DNA of 28,519 bases. Origin: an uncultured Ruminococcus sp. GTDB lineage: Bacteria; Bacillota; Clostridia; Oscillospirales; Ruminococcaceae. The stretch's first letter is position 1. The number at the start of each line of letters is the position of its first letter. The stretch is taken from contig CAMWHN010000003.1 in the NCBI GenBank assembly GCA_947174085.1, positions 1 through 28,519 of the forward strand. The letters run 5' to 3'. Position numbers and translations under genes: made by a program. Positions 1 to 5,976 of this stretch are shown here, piece by piece. The notes below the pieces were generated by a model. That model ran no database searches. It was given only the letters and a program-made list of their open reading frames with translations, and was not told where the DNA came from.

Positions 1-80
1 CTATTATATTTTACTACTCTATAGGAAATTTATAATTATCTGTAACCAAATTATACTTTTTTGGCTTAGATACGTTATTT

Positions 81-130
81 AAAGCGGTTACAGATTAAAA
101 AATATATCTGTATCTATCTGTAACCGCTTT
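81..130. repeat. 15-bp inverted repeat with 20-base spacer
   Basis: AAAGCGGTTACAGAT at 81-95 is followed by its exact reverse complement at 116-130. A third partial copy (ATCTGTAACC) lies at 39-48. No gene is seen nearby on either strand before position 544. Such arms may be recombinase or regulator sites, but no partner gene identifies them. Confidence 0.7.
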
Positions 131-152
131 GTTGACGTTTCTTGTTGACGTT
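129..152. repeat. Tandem 11-bp direct repeat TTGTTGACGTT
   Basis: TTGTTGACGTT occurs at 129-139 and again at 142-152, directly after the right arm of the 81-130 inverted repeat, and a degenerate third unit (TTTGTCAGA) follows. The compact cluster looks like a protein-binding site. Function unknown. Confidence 0.6.
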
Positions 153-274
153 GTTTGTCAGAGAAATTTCAATTTTTGAAAATTTTTTTATATCAGTTTG
201 TATATTTAAACAAATATTTTAAGATTAACGAATTGAAAAGCAATTCTTCCTGTTGTTACTTTACTCACAACAGA

Positions 275-300
275 AAAAGTTGACACATATGTCAACTTTT
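275..300. terminator. Palindrome, probable bidirectional terminator
   Basis: AAAAGTTGACA (275-285) and TGTCAACTTTT (290-300) pair around a 4-base centre. The A-run before and T-run after the stem allow termination in either direction. It closely resembles the palindrome at 24363-24390 near the prophage integrase, which has the same AAAAGTTGA/TCAACTTTT arms. Confidence 0.5.
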
Positions 301-319
301 CAATCCCCCTACTATTGAG

Positions 320-340
320 GTGGTACTAGTACCACTTTTT
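320..340 (+). terminator. Palindrome GTGGTACTAGTACCAC followed by a T-run
   Basis: A perfect 16-bp palindrome at 320-335 is followed by TTTTTT. As RNA it is a GC-containing hairpin with a U-tract on the plus strand. It shares the TACTAGTA centre with the 24363-24390 palindrome. An operator is the alternative reading. Confidence 0.4.
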
Positions 341-373
341 TCATCAGTAGCTTCATCATGGGGTGTACTATTT

Positions 374-446
374 GTGTAGACCCCCACAAATTTTCTGATT
401 AGTATTTTATATAATCTGAAATTTTCTATTGACATATATTTTGAAA
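374..446 (+). repeat. Inverted copy of the terS-terL intergenic segment
   Basis: Bases 388-446 match the reverse complement of 22440-22498 at 56 of 59 positions, and a GTGTAC/GTAGACCCC-like stretch continues the similarity. The segment contains TTGACA (429-434) followed at suitable spacing by ATAAACT-like bases, so it could be a promoter, but no plus-strand gene follows before 814. In the prophage the same segment lies between the small and large terminase genes. It may be a packaging site, a regulatory element or a relic of a related phage. Confidence 0.8.
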
Positions 447-543
447 TATGATAAACTTAAATTAGAGAAAAATCTTGGGAAAATAAAACTAACACTTTAG
501 ACTTTAGAAGCATAAAGCGTCAGAAATAATTTAAAGTGAATGA

Positions 544-729
544 CTACATTCCATTTTTAACGAAGGCATTGTTCAGATAGCTTCCGTCCATGTCTGCGTA
601 GAAAGAGGTGTTAATCATGCCGAGCGGAGGGTTCAGTCTCTGGAGCTTTGAGGTCATATACTGATTGGCGGTCTTGGTCATGTCCACACTGTCACCGTTT
701 TGTTTTTCAAGAATTAGGCTGAAAAACAT
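544..729 (-). CDS. Small unrecognised protein or gene fragment, 61 aa
   Basis: The reading frame has an AAAGGGG Shine-Dalgarno-like stretch about 8 bases before its ATG, with an in-frame stop four codons upstream. The product is polar with no membrane segment or known motif, and I do not recognise it. Its base composition is visibly richer in G and C than the adjacent nuclease-like gene and matches the fragment at 2275-2460. The two could be remains of one minus-strand locus interrupted by the 814-2274 gene, or unrelated debris. Confidence 0.35.
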   Translation of the reverse strand: MFFSLILEKQNGDSVDMTKTANQYMTSKLQRLNPPLGMINTSFYADMDGSYLNNAFVKNGM

Positions 730-740
730 GGCTACACCCC

Positions 741-770
741 TTTACTTTTCCAGTTTGGGTATGGTATAAT
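741..770 (+). promoter_or_regulatory. Promoter for the 814-2274 gene
   Basis: A perfect -10 box TATAAT lies at 765-770, preceded by an extended -10-like TATGG. A weaker -35 (TTTACT, 741-746) is 18 bases upstream. The gene's ATG follows 43 bases after the -10, with AGAAGGTG as ribosome site. Confidence 0.6.
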
Positions 771-813
771 CTTTGTATACGGGTTTTAGTATAGTATTTT
801 AGAAGGTGAAAAT

Positions 814-2274
814 ATGATAGATATAATTCAAGATGAAAACAATATGGTTCAGAGATATATTGATGACATTTCTTCTACACTCAGCACCGACCCTTTCCAT
901 GATGAAACTTTAGAGTTATCTATTTTAAAGGATAAAGAAGCTTTCATAAGAAAACAGGAGCATATAGAACGACAAATAAATGAGACATTTACAAAAATAT
1001 CTTCCATGGATGCCTTAGTTCTAGCTTTATTCATAGTCAGAAACGAATGTAAAAAGCTTATTTATAGTAAAGACCTTGGAGAATGGTCTATTAAATACAA
1101 GATAGTTAACATCTTCTTTTTTGAGGCGTATAAATATGCTAAATCGACCAATCGAAGTATAATTATTATTAATAAAAATGAATTATTTGATATTAGATAT
1201 ATAATCTCTTGTATTATAAACTATATTAATAATGAACGGGAATTTTATAATTCATTTTATGACAATGAAGCTATTAATTCATTTTTTTCCAGAATGTGTA
1301 AAATATCAAATATGGATAATGATCTTCATTCGTATGCAATAACTAATACGTCAACAAGAAAATGTCTTGAACTAGAAGATATTAGTTTTGATAGAATTGA
1401 AAATAAAGCGCTGAATGAATATGCTAATGATTATATTACCATTAAGGAATTAACAAGGTATACTGATTGGAAGTATTGCGCTTGCAATTACGCTTTAAAA
1501 GAACCTAAGGATATTTTAAGAATTCCGATATCTAAATTTCAAACAATGGATATGAGATTAAAACGTTTTTTGCTGAATTTTGAAGCAAGTACATGTAAAT
1601 CCCCCACAGATCCTGAAACAGAATTTGTTTTTGTATACAAGCATAATCGTCATTATTATATTTCTTTATCAGTAATGTACATATCCCAAGAACAATTAGA
1701 AAAGTTTATAGCATGGGGACAATATCCAAATTTGGTACAGTATTATTTCGGTCATGAAACAAGCAAGCGTATTCAGCGTAATTACAATCGCTTATTAACT
1801 TATAAAATTGCAGATTTATTACTAAACAATAAGTACATTTTACCCCAACAGAAAAAGAATGGTAGTCTAGTCCCTATGATTGATATAGAAAAGTATACAA
1901 CTGATGCCCCCCGATGTAAAGAATTAGGGGATATAGATTTGACATTCTATTCTGAAATAACAAAAACAATATATCTTGTTGAATTCAAAAACTATCAAAT
2001 GATGGTTAGTCGAATTAATGATGTTTCAGCAGAGATCTCAAAAATACAGCGTGACCAAACTGATAAAAGGATTATTGCTCGACAAACATATATCGATGAT
2101 AATAAAGATGAATTTATTTCTCGGGTCTACAATAGTACACTTGAAGTTTCTAATATAAAAAGCATAATTCTAACAACAAAGCCTTGCTTTTTTTATTATT
2201 TGAATCAACCTTTAAAATATGATTATTTTGATTGGATTGATTTTGAAAACAGGATTAAGCAAAAAGAGCTGTAA
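814..2274 (+). CDS. PD-(D/E)XK nuclease-like protein, 486 aa
   Basis: The first about 340 residues match no family I know. The C-terminal part contains LGDIDLTF (371-378, Asp373/Asp375) and, 14 residues after Asp375, the strand ending E390-F-K392. This D...ExK layout is the active-site signature of PD-(D/E)XK nucleases (Mrr, NERD and restriction-type folds). There is no signal peptide or membrane segment, so a cytosolic enzyme is likely. It has its own promoter (741-770) and a good ribosome site, and codon use is very AT-rich. It stands alone between two minus-strand fragments of different composition, as expected for transferred cargo. A role in phage or plasmid defence is plausible but inferred. 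The N-terminal half may bind DNA or sense a target. Confidence 0.85.
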   Translation: MIDIIQDENNMVQRYIDDISSTLSTDPFHDETLELSILKDKEAFIRKQEHIERQINETFTKISSMDALVLALFIVRNECKKLIYSKDLGEWSIKYKIVNIFFFEAYKYAKSTNRSIIIINKNELFDIRYIISCIINYINNEREFYNSFYDNEAINSFFSRMCKISNMDNDLHSYAITNTSTRKCLELEDISFDRIENKALNEYANDYITIKELTRYTDWKYCACNYALKEPKDILRIPISKFQTMDMRLKRFLLNFEASTCKSPTDPETEFVFVYKHNRHYYISLSVMYISQEQLEKFIAWGQYPNLVQYYFGHETSKRIQRNYNRLLTYKIADLLLNNKYILPQQKKNGSLVPMIDIEKYTTDAPRCKELGDIDLTFYSEITKTIYLVEFKNYQMMVSRINDVSAEISKIQRDQTDKRIIARQTYIDDNKDEFISRVYNSTLEVSNIKSIILTTKPCFFYYLNQPLKYDYFDWIDFENRIKQKEL

Positions 2275-2460
2275 TTAAACATTTAGCGCATTCTGTGTTT
2301 GCCTGTAAACCTTTAGCCGTGACAGTGATTTCGACGAGTTATTCATCTGGTTGACTGTCCGGCTGTTGTCGTTATTGTAGTTGTTGATGACCGTGCTGAA
2401 AGTGCAGCCGTTCATCATTTCTGCGGAGATACCATCAAGTTTCAATGTTGAGTCCTGATT
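2275..2460 (-). pseudogene. 3' fragment of an unrecognised minus-strand gene
   Basis: A minus-strand frame of about 62 codons runs open from about 2460 to a TAA at 2275-2277. It has a polar, Asn/Ser-rich product and markedly less AT-rich codons than its surroundings. No start with a ribosome site is seen, and an in-frame stop at 2473-2475 falls in AT-rich sequence of different character. Its stop lies one base past the stop of the nuclease-like gene. With the 544-729 frame it may be a remnant of a locus broken by insertion of that gene. Family not recognised. Confidence 0.4.
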
Positions 2461-2537
2461 CCATAATAAAAATCATACAATAATGTTGAATTGCAATTCG
2501 TGAAGTTTACAAATTGGATTAAGGAGAAATAGTTTTA

Positions 2538-2756
2538 ATGGAAAGAAATTATGTAGTAATGGCATGTAAGGAATTTGAAAAGGAAAATGTGCAATATGCA
2601 TTTGACTTATGGCAATCAAATCCGAAGATTGATATGCTAAAATCAAAAACACGAGAAAATATTATTGAAATTCTAAAAGAGATTTATAAAAACAAAGAAC
2701 ATATCATTTCTTTTTGCTATTACTGTGAAATAAAAGCTTGCTATGCCTGTAAGTAA
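2538..2756 (+). CDS. Small protein with two C-terminal CxxC pairs, 72 aa
   Basis: The ATG is preceded by AAGGAG (2521-2526) with an 11-base gap. The product is charged and helical, then ends with CYYC and CYAC separated by five residues, a possible zinc-binding knuckle. Only 15 bases separate it from the next small gene, so the two are probably co-transcribed. I do not recognise a family. The abrupt Cys-rich end could also mean that the gene has lost its 3' part. Confidence 0.55.
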   Translation: MERNYVVMACKEFEKENVQYAFDLWQSNPKIDMLKSKTRENIIEILKEIYKNKEHIISFCYYCEIKACYACK

Positions 2757-2771
2757 CTTGCAGGTGAAAAT

Positions 2772-2948
2772 ATGTTAGTAACGAAAGAGGAAGCATATAG
2801 ACAGCTTGAAAAAATTGACAATGATGTAAACTATGATATATATTCACTTGAAGAAATGGCAGACGATATATGCGAAAAATTTAAACTACTGCTTAAAGAA
2901 AAAAGAGAATTGATGAAAGAATTGGAAGAATTAAAAGAAACCAAGTAA
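2772..2948 (+). CDS. Small charged helical protein, 58 aa
   Basis: The frame starts at an ATG preceded by CAGGTG and ends at TAA 2946-2948. The protein is strongly charged, with a Lys/Glu-rich helix over its last about 25 residues (heptad-like LLLKEKRELMKELEELKE). This resembles small acidic or coiled-coil proteins of mobile elements, but no family is recognised. It follows the 2538-2756 gene closely and precedes a recombinase remnant. Confidence 0.55.
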   Translation: MLVTKEEAYRQLEKIDNDVNYDIYSLEEMADDICEKFKLLLKEKRELMKELEELKETK

Positions 2949-2978
2949 AAAAACTCTGAAAGGGCTGTTTAAAAGGTC

Positions 2979-3122
2979 TTTTATGCCAGACTAGCAAGAA
3001 GTAGTGCCGACATTCTCCGGCTTGTGGATGAGATTCAAGCAAAAGGCGTTGAAATTATCAGCCTGATAGAACAGCTTGACACAACCACACCACATAGAAA
3101 AGTCAAAGAATATGGCTTGTAA
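2979..3122 (+). pseudogene. Serine recombinase (resolvase/invertase) remnant
   Basis: Frame 2979-3122 encodes a fragment beginning FYARLARSSADILRLVDE and continuing through GVEIISLIEQLDTTTP. This matches the region after the catalytic Ser in serine resolvases and large serine recombinases, where family members read (S)RLARS..DL..IVDEL...G..F.SL.E.IDT.TP. The upstream part with the catalytic Ser is missing (in-frame stop at 2970-2972), and the frame ends 10 codons after the DTTTP motif, where a real enzyme would continue. It is a fossil of a mobile element or inversion system and cannot be active. Confidence 0.75.
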
Positions 3123-3140
3123 TAACAAAGTGGTGAACTT

Positions 3141-3494
3141 ATGAAATTAAAACAATATTTATTTAATCTTCCAGAAAGCAAAAACGATTATTCGATTGCA
3201 ATTAATTTATACTGGAAAGAACATTGTGATTTTTGCAAACGTTCTATAATGATGCAGAATAATGAATATCATCTAGCGTTTCATGGCATTAGAGAAATGC
3301 AACGTGAAATGGAAGAAAATTTTGAAAATCATTGGATTTTCAATAGTTTTGTTGATAAAAATGCAATTGTTGTTTCAGACGAAACAAGAACCATTTCTGT
3401 AACCATTGTCTATGAAGATATAGCTGATGCTTTTTACTGTGAAGAATGCAAAAATTTGAAAAAAACTAATAAAAAAACAGCCTCTCACATTTGA
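3141..3494 (+). CDS. Small protein with split CxxC zinc-binding pairs, 117 aa
   Basis: An ATG after GTGGTG opens a 117-residue frame. CDFC (Cys29, Cys32) and CEEC (Cys100, Cys103) could form one four-Cys zinc site, like a zinc ribbon whose halves are separated by a helical and beta insertion. No known family is recognised. The last codons run into a terminator, whose loop contains the stop codon. It follows the recombinase remnant by 18 bases and belongs to the same AT-rich accessory segment as the genes at 2538 and 2772. Confidence 0.65.
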   Translation: MKLKQYLFNLPESKNDYSIAINLYWKEHCDFCKRSIMMQNNEYHLAFHGIREMQREMEENFENHWIFNSFVDKNAIVVSDETRTISVTIVYEDIADAFYCEECKNLKKTNKKTASHI

Positions 3495-3507
3495 AAGGCT
3501 GTTTTTT
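3472..3507. terminator. Bidirectional terminator after the 3141-3494 gene
   Basis: AAAAAACAGCCT (3472-3483) pairs perfectly with AGGCTGTTTTTT (3496-3507) around a 12-base loop that holds the gene's stop codon. The A-run and T-run make it effective in either direction. Confidence 0.85.
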
Positions 3508-3564
3508 AATTAACTCTCTATTTGTATATCAATCTGAAATTGTTTTTATTTGTGATACTGCAAA

Positions 3565-3590
3565 AGTCAGAATCTATTAAGATTCTGACT
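3565..3590. terminator. Hairpin, possible terminator
   Basis: AGTCAGAATC (3565-3574) pairs with GATTCTGACT (3581-3590) around TATTAA, followed by TCCTTTTG on the plus strand. It is the second of three hairpins between the accessory genes and the dockerin operon. Confidence 0.55.
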
Positions 3591-3642
3591 TCCTTTTGTA
3601 TACTACATGATGAAAGAGAGATGAATTTTATCAATTATAGTA

Positions 3643-3675
3643 AGAAGACTCACACCACTTTAGGGGTGGAAGGAT
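3643..3675 (+). mobile_element. IS200/IS605-type right-end-like hairpin (relic)
   Basis: The stretch AGAAGACTCACACCACTTTA followed by GGGGTGGAAGGATG resembles the 3' end of IS200/IS605-family elements and their TnpB-associated omegaRNA, where a stem with a CTTTAG loop precedes a G-rich GGATG-like end. No tnpA or tnpB is present, so at most an end remnant survives. The stem here is short (CACC/GGTG), so the match may be coincidental. Confidence 0.35.
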
Positions 3676-3679
3676 GCCA

Positions 3680-3719
3680 AACAAAAAACTCCTGAATATA
3701 CATTCAGAAGTTTTTTGTT
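3680..3719. terminator. Terminator of the dockerin operon
   Basis: AACAAAAAACT plus CTGAA (3680-3696, with one unpaired C at 3691) pairs with TTCAG plus AGTTTTTTGTT (3703-3719) around a 6-base loop. It begins 12 bases beyond the stop of the downstream dockerin gene. The A/T runs make it usable in both directions. Confidence 0.8.
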
Positions 3720-3731
3720 ATTTTAGTTAAG

Positions 3732-4073
3732 TTAAAATTTTTGACCACATCTTCCAGTGTTACCTTTTGAAAGGACATAGTTTTGAATCATCGTTGCATC
3801 CTCATTGGTAATAGACCCATCACCATTAACATCTGCTGCCTGTGGACATTGTCCTGATTCGAAATATCCATTTTTAAGAGCATTTAAAACGCAAACTACA
3901 TCTGCTATAGTAATTGCGCCATCATCATTCACATCACCATATGTATGAGATGCCTTTGTTGTCTGTATAGCATCATTTGCAGCACTTGCAGAAATGAAAG
4001 AGGCACACGTACCAGCGCATAACATGAATGCTGATACAAAACAAGCTGTTATTTTCTTTGTTATTCTTTTCAT
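3732..4073 (-). CDS. Secreted stand-alone dockerin protein, 113 aa
   Basis: The N-terminus has a Lys/Arg start, a hydrophobic core and a SASA cleavage-like site near residue 30, i.e. a Sec signal peptide. The mature part is essentially one type I-like dockerin: repeat 1 GDVNDDGAITIADVVCVLNAL (46-66) and repeat 2 starting DVNGDGSITNEDA (80-92), each with a calcium loop (D-x-N-x-D-G). Dockerins bind cohesins of scaffoldins, so the protein should dock onto a cellulosome- or amylosome-like complex outside the cell. No enzyme domain is attached; it could be an adaptor or competitor. Good ribosome site (AGGAG). Second gene of a two-dockerin operon. Confidence 0.88.
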   Translation of the reverse strand: MKRITKKITACFVSAFMLCAGTCASFISASAANDAIQTTKASHTYGDVNDDGAITIADVVCVLNALKNGYFESGQCPQAADVNGDGSITNEDATMIQNYVLSKGNTGRCGQKF

Positions 4074-4120
4074 GAATTTCTCTCCTAAATTATAAATTTA
4101 AATGATAAAAGGGTTACATT

Positions 4121-4144
4121 ATGGAAATCTGAATGGAAATCTGA
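4121..4144. repeat. 12-bp perfect tandem repeat
   Basis: ATGGAAATCTGA occurs twice back to back in the 71-base gap between the two dockerin genes. It is probably a replication-slippage product with no clear function. Confidence 0.7.
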
Positions 4145-4552
4145 TTAGCCAGTGTACAGGAATATCTTACCGATATCCGTTTCCTCACCACCACCAACTC
4201 CTGCATTTACAGCGTATTCGAGTATTTTATCGGCATCATCATAGGAAATATAGCCATCCTTATCTACATCAGCAGCAACAGCACAAGCTGCATTTGGGAA
4301 CCAGTCTAATAAATTAGCTTGTACATAACTTACACTGACCGCCATGCCTCTCTGTAAGCCATGGTTTTTTAATGCGACCATTATGTTTGATGCATCAACT
4401 ACATTTACATAATAGTCATTGTTCACATCACCCAGCATGTAGCGGATACCTGCATTTGTAGTGGCAGAAGCAGAAAAAGATGCTACTGTCAAAGATGCCA
4501 GTGCCATTGTTGTAGCTGATAAAGTAGCCACTAGTTTTTTCTTTTTCTTCAT
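4145..4552 (-). CDS. Secreted dockerin protein with a degenerate first loop, 135 aa
   Basis: The signal peptide has a KKKKK start, a hydrophobic core and SASA near residue 30. Dockerin repeat 1 (from GDVNNDYYVNVVDASN, about 41-56) keeps most calcium ligands but has Tyr where Gly normally turns the loop. Repeat 2 (DVDKDGYISYDDADKI, about 95-110) is canonical. The linker between the repeats is longer than in typical dockerins, and a Gly-rich tail follows. The strong Shine-Dalgarno AAAGGAGG fixes the start. First gene of the minus-strand operon, 71 bases before the other dockerin. Role: extracellular docking to a scaffoldin cohesin. A catalytic role is not indicated. Confidence 0.85.
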   Translation of the reverse strand: MKKKKKLVATLSATTMALASLTVASFSASATTNAGIRYMLGDVNNDYYVNVVDASNIMVALKNHGLQRGMAVSVSYVQANLLDWFPNAACAVAADVDKDGYISYDDADKILEYAVNAGVGGGEETDIGKIFLYTG

Positions 4553-4582
4553 GTGTAATAACCTCCTTTCTTATAAAGTATT

Positions 4583-4611
4583 TTATATTATCCTTTTTTT
4601 TTATATTATCC
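4583..4611. repeat. 18-bp-period repeat upstream of the dockerin operon
   Basis: TTATATTATCC occurs at 4583-4593 and 4601-4611, separated by a T-run. Read on the minus strand, each unit is GGATAATATAA, which contains -10-like bases. It lies just upstream of the dockerin ribosome site, so the repeat could double a promoter or mark slippage. Confidence 0.5.
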
Positions 4612-4800
4612 TTTTTGATAGGAATAATAAACATTATAATTTGTATTGTAATATTATACAAAAACTTATTCCATGAATTTCACATAAAAATTTACCCTTC
4701 TACTATATACCGTCTAAAATTAAGTATTTTTTTACATATACTTTCTAATTTTGTATAAATCAGTAAATAATTAATATATTTTTTCTATTATTTGTTTGTT

Positions 4801-4922
4801 TTTACCAATCTTTTCAAAAGTCTTTTCTCTAAAGAAGAAATAGATAAGAAAATTGAAGTGGTATTTGAAAGTAGTGGTGATATGATATGAAAGTATTATT
4901 AGACACACATTTACTGATTTAG
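4801..4922 (+). pseudogene. Toxin-antitoxin remnant: start of a PIN-domain (VapC-like) toxin
   Basis: ATG at 4887 begins MKVLLDTHLLI and hits a stop at 4920-4922. This string is the classic N-terminal strand of PIN-domain ribonuclease toxins, with Asp6 as the first metal ligand. It overlaps by ATGA the stop of an upstream frame (from about 4801, ending EVVFESSGDMI), as an antitoxin gene typically overlaps its toxin. The rest of the toxin is missing, so the locus is dead. The upstream frame is not itself recognisable as an antitoxin family. Confidence 0.45.
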
Positions 4923-4985
4923 CCATTGATGAATTCTTCAAAGAGACTGACTGATAGAAATATGTAATAGGTTCAAATCTGAATT

Positions 4986-5123
4986 TTATTGCTCTGGGAG
5001 CATTTTGAAAAAATGTTGTTCTGTTGATGTACAGTCAAATTTTTTACTTAGAATCTTATTGACTTCTGCTTGTACAGCATTGTAATCATATCCGGCACGA
5101 GTAATATTTTCTTTAGGTATTTA
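4986..5123 (-). pseudogene. Decayed copy of the endolysin CW_7 repeat
   Basis: The minus-strand frame reads RAGYDYNAVQAEVNKIL and then DCTSTEQHFF before a stop at 4986-4988. The intact endolysin has SAGYDYTVVQAEVNKIL and DCTTEQEKYF at the same place. No start codon is present (in-frame stop at 5121-5123). CW_7 (Cpl-7) repeats bind peptidoglycan. This is a C-terminal lysin fragment, from either a local duplication or an older related prophage, lying just outside the lysis cassette. Confidence 0.85.
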
Positions 5124-5172
5124 TAAATTTGTAATATGTAATATAATACATTGTGTTCTTAAGTAATACATC

Positions 5173-5202
5173 AAACAGCAGTACTTCTTAGCACTGCTGT
5201 TT
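5173..5202. terminator. Hairpin at the end of the late operon
   Basis: AAACAGCAGT (5173-5182) pairs with ACTGCTGTTT (5193-5202), 27 bases beyond the endolysin stop. The T-run is better on the plus strand (TGTTTTTGTT) than on the minus strand, so it may mainly block transcription entering the prophage, or act as a weaker late terminator. Confidence 0.55.
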
Positions 5203-5229
5203 TTGTTAGTCATCTTGCAGGTTATATTT

Positions 5230-5976
5230 TTATCCCTTTTTTAGTATTCCAGAATAAATTTTGCCATCAACGGTAATAGAAAAATATTTCTCCTGTTCTG
5301 TTGTGCAGTCAGATTCATGATTTAGAATCTTATTGACTTCTGCTTGCACAACAGTGTAGTCATAGCCAGCGGAGATAAGTTTTTCCTTGCGTTCAGACGC
5401 ATTTCCCCATTTGCCAGCAAGAACTTCCTGTGCGATTTCAGAAATACTTTTGCCTGATGTTCCTGTAACTGTTTTGATGGCAAACATATCATAATATTTT
5501 TGTGCAAGTGATGCACGATATGCTTTTGCTTTTGCAGAAGTGTCCGCAGGACGTTCGTATTGACACATCACGCAGTCAGAAGCTGTCTTAACATCATCCG
5601 TTGTTTTCAGAATTTTCAGCACAGCAGGATAGCTCTCGGACAGCTCTTTCAACAAGAAATCCAATTGCATATCCAAGTCACCGATAGACTTTTTACAAGC
5701 CTTTGCATAGGACAACAGCTCCTGTTTTCTTGCCCAGTAAGTCCATTGCGCCAAGCCGTAGCCGGCACAATCTTTCACAAAATTGGAATATGTGCCGTTA
5801 TCAACAGCTTTTGTATAACTTTCGTCAGTATAGCCTAAGCTTTTTTCGTAACTGTTCTGCAAGTTTTTCGGATTCAAAGCAGATTCTGCTTCAAGATTGC
5901 CTATTAATGCTGCTGTTCCTGCTTTTGTTAAGCCTGAAGTAATCAGCTTGTCCCAGATTTCTTTTGCATTAGTCAT
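5230..5976 (-). CDS. Endolysin: phage tail-lysozyme domain plus CW_7 repeat
   Basis: Residues about 5-160 form a lysozyme-like muramidase domain of the Phage_lysozyme2 type, with IGNLEAESALNP (Glu29 a likely catalytic acid) and GYGLAQW (72-78). Residues about 177-220 are one CW_7 (Cpl-7) wall-binding repeat (ISEIAQEVLAGKWGN, then SAGYDY and VQAEVNKIL), followed by about 25 residues of unknown role. There is no signal peptide, so release should depend on a holin. Its start overlaps the holin stop by 8 bases. It is the last gene of the late operon. Substrate: host peptidoglycan at the end of lytic growth. Confidence 0.92.
   Translation of the reverse strand: MTNAKEIWDKLITSGLTKAGTAALIGNLEAESALNPKNLQNSYEKSLGYTDESYTKAVDNGTYSNFVKDCAGYGLAQWTYWARKQELLSYAKACKKSIGDLDMQLDFLLKELSESYPAVLKILKTTDDVKTASDCVMCQYERPADTSAKAKAYRASLAQKYYDMFAIKTVTGTSGKSISEIAQEVLAGKWGNASERKEKLISAGYDYTVVQAEVNKILNHESDCTTEQEKYFSITVDGKIYSGILKKG

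Noticed and set aside
4428..4661. 77-codon minus-strand frame at the dockerin promoter
   Set aside because: It overlaps the signal peptide region of the dockerin gene in another frame and consists mostly of the AT-rich leader and repeats.
4968..4982. GGTTCAAATCT resembling a tRNA T-loop, possible att core in a tRNA gene
   Set aside because: No T-stem, acceptor stem, anticodon arm or CCA can be folded around it.
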